A stretch of 64,000 bases of DNA from Lysobacteraceae bacterium (GTDB lineage: Bacteria; Pseudomonadota; Gammaproteobacteria; Nevskiales; Nevskiaceae), in NCBI GenBank assembly GCA_013823855.1, contig PNMW01000058.1, positions 1 to 64,000 of the forward strand, written 5' to 3'. Position 1 is the stretch's first letter. Every line of letters begins with the position of its first letter. The notes beneath the pieces were generated by a model that ran no database searches, was not told the origin of the DNA, and saw only the letters and a program-made list of their open reading frames with translations. A program made the translations under genes and the position numbers. This document shows, piece by piece, positions 54,783 through 61,855 of the stretch.

Positions 54783-55730
54783 ATGAATCCGAACGCCGCG
54801 CCGCAGTCGCACTGGAATCTCGATCAGGTGGTCGCCGGCCTGCGCCAGCAGCGCGAACGCTGGCGCGAGGCGCGGCATCGCCGCCTCGATTCCGGCAGCC
54901 GCGAGTTTCCGGCACGCCAGCAGGTGCAGGCGATCATGGACGCCCTGTGCGGCGCCCTGTTCCCGATGCGCCTCGGCCCGCCGGACCTGCGCCAGGAAAG
55001 CGAGGACTACTACGTCGGCCACACGCTCGATGTCGCGCTCAATGCGCTGCACGGCCAGGTGCAGCTGGAGCTGAGTTACACGGCGCGCCAGCACGGCGAC
55101 GACGCTGCCGAGGTCGCCAGCCGCGCGCGGCGCATCGTCCAGTCCTTCGCCGCCTATCTGCCGGAAGCCCGGGCATTGCTCGACAGCGATGTCGAAGCCG
55201 CCTACCACGGCGATCCGGCCGCGCGCAGCGTCGACGAGGTGCTGGTCTGCTATCCGGGCGTGATGGCGGTGATCTACCACCGGCTGGCGCACCGGCTGTA
55301 CAAGCTCGACGTGCCGCTGCTGGCGCGGATCATCGCCGAGCTGTCGCATTCCGCGACCGGCATCGACATCCATCCGGGTGCCACCATCGGCAGCCGTTTC
55401 TTCATCGACCACGGCACCGGCGTGGTGATCGGCGAAACGGCGGTGATCGGCGAGCGCGTGCGGCTGTATCAGGCGGTGACGCTCGGCGCCAAGCGCTTCG
55501 AATCGGCCGAGGACGGCAGCCTGGTCAAGGGCCAGCCGCGCCATCCGATCGTCGAGGACGACGTGGTGATCTATGCCGGCGCGACGATTCTCGGCCGGGT
55601 CATCATCGGCCGCGGTTCCAGCATCGGCGGCAATGTCTGGCTGACCCGCAGCGTGCCGCCGGGCAGCAACATCACCCAGGCGCAGTCCGAGCAGCACGCG
55701 CCAAGCGGGCCGCCGCCTGCCGGTTTCTGA
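54783..55730 (+). CDS. epsC: Serine O-acetyltransferase (EpsC type)
   Basis: This is a left-handed beta-helix acetyltransferase of 315 residues that makes O-acetylserine for cysteine synthesis. It belongs to the EpsC/long-SAT branch: a helical N-terminal domain of about 175 residues (FPMRLGPPDLRQESEDYYVGHTLDVAL) and then SHSATGIDIHPGATIGSRFFIDHGTGVVIGETAVIGERVRLYQAVTLGAKRF with hexapeptide repeats and the catalytic His in DHGTGVVIGE. The product would feed CysM at 5-6 kb. The C terminus is a short Pro-rich tail and lacks a clear terminal Ile for cysteine synthase binding. Confidence 0.92.
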   Translation: MNPNAAPQSHWNLDQVVAGLRQQRERWREARHRRLDSGSREFPARQQVQAIMDALCGALFPMRLGPPDLRQESEDYYVGHTLDVALNALHGQVQLELSYTARQHGDDAAEVASRARRIVQSFAAYLPEARALLDSDVEAAYHGDPAARSVDEVLVCYPGVMAVIYHRLAHRLYKLDVPLLARIIAELSHSATGIDIHPGATIGSRFFIDHGTGVVIGETAVIGERVRLYQAVTLGAKRFESAEDGSLVKGQPRHPIVEDDVVIYAGATILGRVIIGRGSSIGGNVWLTRSVPPGSNITQAQSEQHAPSGPPPAGF

Positions 55731-55780
55731 GCCGGCCTTTCCAGCGCTGCACCCGAAGCAAACGCGACTGAGGAGTCCGC

Positions 55781-56152
55781 ATGTTTCTGGTCCCGACCTA
55801 TCTTGCGAAAAGCGGCATCCACGGCCTCGGCGTATTCACGCCGGTGGCGATTCCGGCCGGCACCGTGGTCTGGGAGCTGAATCCGGAGATCGACTGGGCA
55901 CTGACGCCGGCCGAACTCGAAGCCATGCCGGAGCCGTTCCGCAGCCGGGTGCGCGCCTACAGCTACCTGAACGTCGACGGCGTCTACATGCTGTGCGGCG
56001 ACAACGGCAAGTTCATGAATCACGCCGGTGTCCCGAACTGCTTCGAGGACGACATCCGTACCGTCGCGGCTGTCGACATTCCGGCGAACGCCGAATTGAC
56101 CTGCGACTACCGGGCGTTCGAGCACGCGCCCTGGGTGCACGATCTGAAGTAG
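55781..56152 (+). CDS. SET-domain protein
   Basis: This is a compact SET domain of 123 residues with no other domain. The SAM-binding motif is SGIHGLGVFTPVAIPAGTVV, followed by the knot-forming FMNHAGVPNCFEDD (equivalent of NHSCxPN) and ELTCDYRAF (equivalent of ELTxDY). SET proteins methylate lysine in other proteins. Bacterial targets are mostly unknown. The start is ATG 55781 with GAGGAG upstream. The ORF is followed by a short gap and by the TPR gene on the other strand. It is compact but has all three motifs, so it is likely active. Confidence 0.87.
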   Translation: MFLVPTYLAKSGIHGLGVFTPVAIPAGTVVWELNPEIDWALTPAELEAMPEPFRSRVRAYSYLNVDGVYMLCGDNGKFMNHAGVPNCFEDDIRTVAAVDIPANAELTCDYRAFEHAPWVHDLK

Positions 56153-56182
56153 GCCGCCGGGCGGGCCGATCCGCGCCCTCGG

Positions 56183-57880
56183 CTACATCCGCGACGAGGA
56201 TGGCTTCAGGTCGGCGTGGGTCCAGGCGGCACGCTGCCGCTGTTCGACGGCCTCGGCTTCCGCATTCTTTTGCTGGGCGCGCAAGGCCTGCCCCAGCCCG
56301 AGCAGCGACCAGCCGTTGTCGCGGTAGCGCGCGAGATCCTGTCGATAGCTGGCTTCAGCCGCCGCCGGCTGTCCGGCCGCCAGTTGCACCGCCCCCAGGA
56401 TCTGGCGCACCGGCTGATGCCAGACCGGTGGCTCGAAGTAGGCCTGCGCGTCTTCCAGCGCGACGCCCTGCGTCAATGCCGCCAGCGCTGCCGGATAGTC
56501 GCGGCGCGCGGCGGCCAATTCGCCGGCCAGCACTCGCTCGGCGATCCGCAAGGTCCCGGACAACGGGTGCTGCGGGCCGATCATGGCCTGCTCCCAGAGC
56601 GGATCGGCCGCCGCTTTTGCCAGCGCGGCCCAATGCGCCAGCGCATCGTCGAGCCGTGCCCGCCGGACCGCCGCCATGCCCTGCGCGTAATGCCAGATCG
56701 CGACCGGATACGGCAGGTCGTCGGCCGGTTTCGGCATCGCGACGATCTCGTCCCAGCGGCCAAGCTGTGCCCGCGCCTTCAGCGGCGTGACCAGGAAATC
56801 CTGCAGGAAGATGAAGCCCGGCTGGCGGATCAGCGCTTCGACATCGGCCCGCTTCGCGGTCTCGTCGGCGGATGCGATCGCCTCGGTGCTCGCCCCCTCC
56901 ATCGACGCCGCCCACCACAGGAAATGATGGTTGTGTGGCACGTAGGCCAGCGGATAGACCGCCGCACCCGGCTTGCAAGTGGCCAGAAAGCCGTCATCGG
57001 CGGCCACCGCCAGCCGATTGGCCAGCACCGCATCGTGATAGCGGCCGACGCGGGTGTAGATGTGCGCCGGCATGTGCACCAGATGACCGGAACCGGGCAG
57101 CAGCGTGCGCAGGCGATCGGCCGCCGCCACGCCCCGCTCCGGCGCGTTCGAGGCTTCCACCGCATGCACGTACAGGTGCAGTGCACCGGCGTGTTCGGGA
57201 TCACGGCGCATCACCGATTCGAGCGTCGCGACGATGTCGTCGATGCGGCCCAGCGCGCCACCCTGCGCGTCGTAGTAGTGCCAGGGCTGCAGGTCCATCA
57301 GCGCTTCGGCGTGCAGCACCGCGGCATCCAGATCGTCCGGCGCCGACTTCACCTGTTCTCCGAGCGCGGCTGCCCAGGCTTCATCGAGCGGCTTGCGATC
57401 GGCCGGCGGCTGCTCGGCATAGCGCGCCGCCAGCGCCTTGATGTGCGCCTGTTCGCGCGGCGTCGTCGCGGCAGCCAGCGCCTGCGCCCGGCCGATCCGC
57501 TGCCAGGCCTTGGCGTTGTTCGCCGGGTCCATCGGCGCGTTGACGTGCGGGCCGAGCACCAGTGCCGCGCCCCACCAGCACATCGCACAGTCGGGATCGA
57601 GTTCGGCGGCTTTCAGGAACGAGCGCTCGGCGGCTTCGTGATTGAAGCCCCAGGCCAGCGCCAGCCCCTGATCGAACCAGCGCGGCACGTCCGGATGCCG
57701 GCTGCTGATCGCGAAATGATGGCGGCCGAGGCCGGGCAGCAAGGTCGCCCCGACCGGTGCCGCCGGCTCGAGCACGGCGACGCCGGATGACGGCGGCGCG
57801 TCCTGCCACTGTCGCGCGATCCACAGACCCGCCGCGAAGGCGATGACCAGTACCAGCAGCAGCGGCAACGAGCGACGCAT
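56183..57880 (-). CDS. Membrane-anchored TPR protein
   Basis: This protein has 565 residues from ATG 57880. An N-terminal membrane helix (SLPLLLVLVIAFAAGLWIA) is followed by TPR units: FDQGLALAWGFNHEAAERSFLKAAELDPDCAMCWWGAALVLGPHVN is typical of a group of bacterial TPR proteins with a CxMCxWG box. Later units occur near ALAALTQGVALEDA and AEASYRQDLARYRDNGWSLLGLGQALRAQ. The function is unknown. The track start at 57988 lies inside the aceA terminator, so I reject it. It follows aceA on the same strand but behind a terminator. Confidence 0.82.
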   Translation of the reverse strand: MRRSLPLLLVLVIAFAAGLWIARQWQDAPPSSGVAVLEPAAPVGATLLPGLGRHHFAISSRHPDVPRWFDQGLALAWGFNHEAAERSFLKAAELDPDCAMCWWGAALVLGPHVNAPMDPANNAKAWQRIGRAQALAAATTPREQAHIKALAARYAEQPPADRKPLDEAWAAALGEQVKSAPDDLDAAVLHAEALMDLQPWHYYDAQGGALGRIDDIVATLESVMRRDPEHAGALHLYVHAVEASNAPERGVAAADRLRTLLPGSGHLVHMPAHIYTRVGRYHDAVLANRLAVAADDGFLATCKPGAAVYPLAYVPHNHHFLWWAASMEGASTEAIASADETAKRADVEALIRQPGFIFLQDFLVTPLKARAQLGRWDEIVAMPKPADDLPYPVAIWHYAQGMAAVRRARLDDALAHWAALAKAAADPLWEQAMIGPQHPLSGTLRIAERVLAGELAAARRDYPAALAALTQGVALEDAQAYFEPPVWHQPVRQILGAVQLAAGQPAAAEASYRQDLARYRDNGWSLLGLGQALRAQQKNAEAEAVEQRQRAAWTHADLKPSSSRM

Positions 57881-57953
57881 GGCAAGGACTCCGGCCGGAC
57901 GACTGCGCCGGTGTACGCCACTCGCCGTGCCATGACAAGCGACTGCCGCCCCC

Positions 57954-57985
57954 AAAAGAAAAGAGCGCCGCGAGGGCGCTCTTTT
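57954..57985 (-). terminator. Intrinsic terminator of aceA
   Basis: An 11-bp stem AAAAGAGCGCC / GGCGCTCTTTT with a 5-nt loop is followed on the minus strand by a T-rich tail (TTTTCTTTT). It lies 40 bp after the aceA stop codon. Confidence 0.88.
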
Positions 57986-58025
57986 CAAGGCGAGGGGCCG
58001 ATGCCGCCGGCCCCAAGCGTGCTGC

Positions 58026-59336
58026 TTAGTGGAACTGCTCTTCTTCCGTCGAGCCGGTGAGAGCCTTGACCGACGACGAACCGCCCTGGATCACGGTGGT
58101 GACGTCGTCGAAGTAGCCGGTGCCGACTTCCTGCTGGTGCGACACGAAGGTGTAGCCCTGCTCGCGCGCGGCGAATTCCGGCTCCTGCACCATGTTCACG
58201 TAGTGCTTCATGCCTTCGCCCTTGGCATAGGCCTGGGCGAACTGGAAGGTGTTGTACCAGTTGATGTGGATACCGGCCAGGGTGATGAACTGGTACTTGT
58301 AACCGAGATCCGACAGGTCCTGCTGGAACTTGGCGATCTGCTTGTCGTCCAGATTCTTCTTCCAGTTGAACGACGGCGAGCAGTTGTACGACAGCAGCTT
58401 GCCCGGGCAGGCTGCGTGCACGGCCTGCGCGAATTCGCGGGCGAAGCCGATGTCCGGCACGCCGGTTTCGCACCAGACCAGATCGGCGTACGGCGCGTAG
58501 GCGACGCCACGGCTGATCGCCTGCTCCAGACCGTTCTTGACGCGGAAGAAGCCTTCCTGCGTGCGCTCGCCGGTCAGGAACGGCTTGTCGTTGGCGTCGT
58601 AGTCGCTGGTGATCAGGTTGGCGGCTTCGGCGTCGGTACGGGCCAGCACGATGGTCGGCACGCCGAGCACGTCAGCGGCGAAACGGGCCGCGATCAGCTT
58701 TTCGACGGCTTCGCGGGTCGGCACCAGCACCTTGCCGCCCATGTGGCCGCACTTCTTGGCGGCAGCGAGCTGATCTTCGAAGTGCACGCCGGCGGCACCC
58801 GAGGTGATCATGTTCTTCATCAGCTCGAAGGCGTTCAGCACGCCGCCGAAACCGGCTTCCGCGTCCGCAACGATCGGCAGGAAGTAGTCGATGAAGCCCT
58901 TGTCGCCGGGGCCGATGCCACGGCTCCACTGGATCTCGTCAGCGCGGGTGAAGGTGTTGTTGATGCGGCGGACCATGGTCGGCACGGAGTCGTACGCGTA
59001 CAGCGACTGGTCCGGGTACATGGTCTCGGAGGTGTTGCCGTCGGCAGCCACCTGCCAGCCCGAGAGGTAGACGGCTTCCAGACCGGCCTTCGCCTGCTGC
59101 ATGGCCTGACCGGCAGTGATCGCGCCGAAGGCGTTGACGTAGCCCTTCTTGGCCTCGCCGTTGACCAGCTTCCAGAGCTTCTCGGCGCCACGCTTGGCCA
59201 GCGTGTGATCGATGGCGACGCTGCCGCGCAGGCGGACTACGTCAGCTGCGGAGTACCCGCGCTTGACAAGCTTCCAGCGGGGGTTGGTCGCCCAGTCATG
59301 TTCAAGGGCCTTGATCTGGTCTTCACGGCTCGTCAT
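58026..59336 (-). CDS. aceA: Isocitrate lyase
   Basis: This is the glyoxylate-shunt enzyme that splits isocitrate to glyoxylate and succinate, 436 residues. The catalytic loop is [15 protein letters not shown], and [29 protein letters not shown] is the preceding metal/substrate region. The C-terminal [15 protein letters not shown] is also conserved. It starts 95 bp after aceB and has AGAGGAA upstream. A weak hairpin with T5 lies in the gap. It allows growth on acetate or fatty acids. Confidence 0.96.
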   Translation of the reverse strand: MTSREDQIKALEHDWATNPRWKLVKRGYSAADVVRLRGSVAIDHTLAKRGAEKLWKLVNGEAKKGYVNAFGAITAGQAMQQAKAGLEAVYLSGWQVAADGNTSETMYPDQSLYAYDSVPTMVRRINNTFTRADEIQWSRGIGPGDKGFIDYFLPIVADAEAGFGGVLNAFELMKNMITSGAAGVHFEDQLAAAKKCGHMGGKVLVPTREAVEKLIAARFAADVLGVPTIVLARTDAEAANLITSDYDANDKPFLTGERTQEGFFRVKNGLEQAISRGVAYAPYADLVWCETGVPDIGFAREFAQAVHAACPGKLLSYNCSPSFNWKKNLDDKQIAKFQQDLSDLGYKYQFITLAGIHINWYNTFQFAQAYAKGEGMKHYVNMVQEPEFAAREQGYTFVSHQQEVGTGYFDDVTTVIQGGSSSVKALTGSTEEEQFH

Positions 59337-59381
59337 TGCAGCATTCCTCTTGGGGTTTGACCCGGTTGGTGAGTGACAGCG

Positions 59382-59401
59382 AAAAAGAGCGTTCCGACGC
59401 T
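59382..59401 (-). terminator. Weak hairpin with T-run between aceB and aceA
   Basis: A 5-bp stem AGCGT-CGGA-ACGCT is followed on the minus strand by CTTTTT. It is short, so it would be leaky and could set the aceB to aceA ratio. An outer GAGCG/CGCTC pairing is an alternative fold. Confidence 0.35.
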
Positions 59402-59431
59402 ATCGGCAGAGCGCTCGAGTGGGGTGGCGTA

Positions 59432-61012
59432 TCAGTCGAGGTAGTCGTAGCTGGCCAAGGTCAGGAAGTCCGCGCACTTATCGGCGGTGGACATCCGGGC
59501 CATGATGCCGGCGGCCTCGGCGAAGCGGCCCTGGTAGAAGCGCTCGTCGCCCAATTGTGCTTTGTAGGCCGCCACTTCTTCGTCGATGGTCTTCAGGACC
59601 AGATCCTTGGTGACCTTGCGACCGTCGGCCAGCGTGGCGCCGTACTTCAGCCATTGCCAGACCTGGGTACGGGAGATTTCGGCGGTCGCCGCGTCTTCCA
59701 TCAGGTTGTGCAGCGGCACGCAGCCGATGCCGCGAATCCAGGCCTCGACATAGCCGATGCCGACATTGATGTTGTTGCGCAGGCCGCCTTCGGTGATCGC
59801 ACCTTCCGGCTGCTTGAGCAGGTCGGCAGCCTTGATCTTGTAGTTGAACTGCTTGGCCAGCTGGTTCGGCTCCGGCATGTGCTCGTCGAACACCGCCATC
59901 GCCACCGGCACCAGACCCGGATGCGCCACCCAGGTGCCGTCGTGGCCGTTCTTCACTTCGCGCAGCTTGTCGGCGCGAACCTTGGCGAACACTTCCTCGT
60001 TCTTGGCCTTGTCCTTGGTCGGGATGAAGGCGGCCATGCCGCCCATCGCGAAGGCACCGCGCTTGTGCGTGGTTTCGCAGAGCAGCTTGGAGTAGCTGTC
60101 GAGGAAATGGCGATCCATGCCGACCGTATGACGGTCCGGCACCATCCAGTCGCCGTGGGCGTTGAGCGTCTTGATGCAGCTGAAGATGTAGTCCCAGCGG
60201 CCGCAGTTCAGCGCGACGATGTGGTCGCGCAGTTCGTAGAGGATCTCGTCCATCTCTAACGCCGCCCACAGCGTCTCGATCAGCACGGTGGCCTTGATCG
60301 TCTTCTTCGGGATGCCGAGCGCCTTCTGGGCGTCGACGAACACCGAGTTCCACAGGCGCGCCTCGAGATGCGACTGCATCTTCGGCAGGTAGAAATACGG
60401 GCCGGAGCCGCGCTTCAGCAGGTTCGCCGCGTTGTGGAAGAAGTACAGGCCGAAATCGACGATGCCGCCCGGCGCCGGTTCACCATCGACGAGGAAATGC
60501 TTTTCGTCGAGATGCCAGCCGCGCGGACGCACGATCAGCACGGCGACGTCCTTGTTCAGCTTGTATTCCTTGCCTTCCGGCGAGGTGTAGCTGATGGTGC
60601 GGTTGACCGCGTCGCGCAGATTGATCTGGCCGTCGAGCATCAGGTCCCAGGTCGGCGACGCCGAATCCTCGAAATCGGCCATGAAGCACTTGGCGCCGGC
60701 GTTCAGCGCGTTGATGACCATCTTGCGGTCGACCGGACCGGTGATCTCGACGCGACGGTCCAGGAGATCGGCCGGAATGCCGGCGATCTGCCAGTCACCG
60801 TTGCGGATGTCCTTGGTTTCCGGGAGGAATTTCGGCAGCTTGCCGGCATCGATCGCCAGCTGGCGCTCCTTGCGCAGTTCCAGCAGTTCATTGCGCCGCT
60901 TGCGGTGCTTGCGAACCAGCTTGGCGACGAACTCGACCGCTGCCGGAGTCAGAATCTTCTTGTACGCGGGGCGCAACTCGCCCGTGATTTCCACGCCTTC
61001 CACTACGCTCAT
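59432..61012 (-). CDS. aceB: Malate synthase A
   Basis: This protein condenses glyoxylate with acetyl-CoA to malate, 526 residues, about the length of the A isoform. N-terminal MSVVEGVEITGELRPAYKKILTPAAVEFVAKLVRKH fits the family. FMADFEDSASPTWDLMLDGQINLRDAV, KATVLIETLWAALEMDEILYELRDHIVALNCGRWDYIFS with catalytic Arg and Glu, and ATAEISRTQVWQWLKYGATL are diagnostic. The ATG at 61012 has AGGAG upstream; the track start is 17 codons too early. It heads the aceB-aceA pair, behind a clear promoter. Confidence 0.96.
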   Translation of the reverse strand: MSVVEGVEITGELRPAYKKILTPAAVEFVAKLVRKHRKRRNELLELRKERQLAIDAGKLPKFLPETKDIRNGDWQIAGIPADLLDRRVEITGPVDRKMVINALNAGAKCFMADFEDSASPTWDLMLDGQINLRDAVNRTISYTSPEGKEYKLNKDVAVLIVRPRGWHLDEKHFLVDGEPAPGGIVDFGLYFFHNAANLLKRGSGPYFYLPKMQSHLEARLWNSVFVDAQKALGIPKKTIKATVLIETLWAALEMDEILYELRDHIVALNCGRWDYIFSCIKTLNAHGDWMVPDRHTVGMDRHFLDSYSKLLCETTHKRGAFAMGGMAAFIPTKDKAKNEEVFAKVRADKLREVKNGHDGTWVAHPGLVPVAMAVFDEHMPEPNQLAKQFNYKIKAADLLKQPEGAITEGGLRNNINVGIGYVEAWIRGIGCVPLHNLMEDAATAEISRTQVWQWLKYGATLADGRKVTKDLVLKTIDEEVAAYKAQLGDERFYQGRFAEAAGIMARMSTADKCADFLTLASYDYLD

Positions 61013-61072
61013 CCGAAAACTCCTGCCTGTTCTTGGGATGGTCGCGGCCTGGCCCGGCCGCAAAGGTCGCGC

Positions 61073-61101
61073 ATTCTAGCGAAAGGGGGTTTTCGCCGCA
61101 A
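61073..61101 (-). promoter_or_regulatory. Sigma-70 promoter of aceB
   Basis: On the minus strand TTGCGG (-35, 61096-61101) and TAGAAT (-10, 61073-61078) are separated by exactly 17 bp, giving a start site about 50-55 bp before the aceB ATG. This is the best promoter match seen in the window. Confidence 0.7.
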
Positions 61102-61116
61102 TGCAACAAAATTGCA
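61102..61116 (-). promoter_or_regulatory. Palindrome TGCAA-N5-TTGCA next to aceB promoter
   Basis: A perfect inverted repeat TGCAA-TTTTG-TTGCA lies directly upstream of the -35 box. TGCAA/TTGCA half-sites resemble those described for RamB/ScfR-like regulators of acetate and propionate genes. The regulator is not identified here, so its identity is a guess. Confidence 0.45.
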
Positions 61117-61855
61117 GCGAAATGTCCTAGCCGCGTGACAGCGACGGGCTTTGTCAGGCGATGGCACTGCACGATCGGATCCGGTCACCGCGGCAGGCCT
61201 GACAGACCGGCGCCGGACACCCATCGCCGCCGACGTCCCCGGGGTCTCGGCCGCGGCCGATACAACGCCGTCAAGGACACCGACGGTCGACGCATCGAGT
61301 GTCGGTGTAGCGATCATCAGCCGCATCGGCTGCCATCGCCGACGCGGCATTGATCTGACGGCGGATTGGCCTTCGCTCCCCGAGCGCGCCGATCACCTCT
61401 CGCCCATGCCGGCCCGGCATCGCGTTCGTCGAAGCGCGTACGTCCGGGCTTCGCTTCCACGCTCGGAACGACCGCCTTAGGAGGGTGCCGGCGAACGTGG
61501 CGCTGCCTGAAACTGCGAAATCACCGCCTGTTCAGAACCAGAGGCCGATTTTCTTCATTTTTATGACTGTTTCGTGACGGTCAAGACAGTGCGGCGAACA
61601 CCCGCAACTGCCGGTTGTGCAGTCGACCGCCATCAACCTTGTTTTTGATTTTTCATTTATTTCAATATTTTATATCCAGTATTTTGACAAGTGCCCCCCC
61701 CGAACGCGGCGTCGGCTCGGCCGACAGCAGCCCCGAAAGCGGGTACTGCCGCATCGCTTCAGTTCACGATTTCGTCATATCCCGCCGGTACCTTTCCGCC
61801 ATTCCAGAGGCGCACTTCGCCTTGGGCGTCGCTCAACTACCGGGGAACTCCACTC
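61117..61855. other. Long non-coding stretch upstream of the TonB receptor
   Basis: About 740 bp without a supported gene; ORF-track frames here lack motifs and good ribosome sites. It has an inverted repeat ACACCGAC / GTCGGTGT (61277-61284 and 61301-61308), an unusually AT-rich block at about 61545-61690 that probably holds the receptor promoter (TTGATT ... TTATAT and TTGACA-like hexamers, none well spaced), and a run of eight C at 61694-61701. It is the longest empty stretch in the window. Confidence 0.55.

Noticed and set aside
57881-57988. Twin-arginine-like leader (SRRSFLLGAA) in the longer form of the TPR gene
   Set aside because: The extra codons are the aceA terminator hairpin read as protein. 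A ribosome site and membrane helix fit the ATG at 57880.
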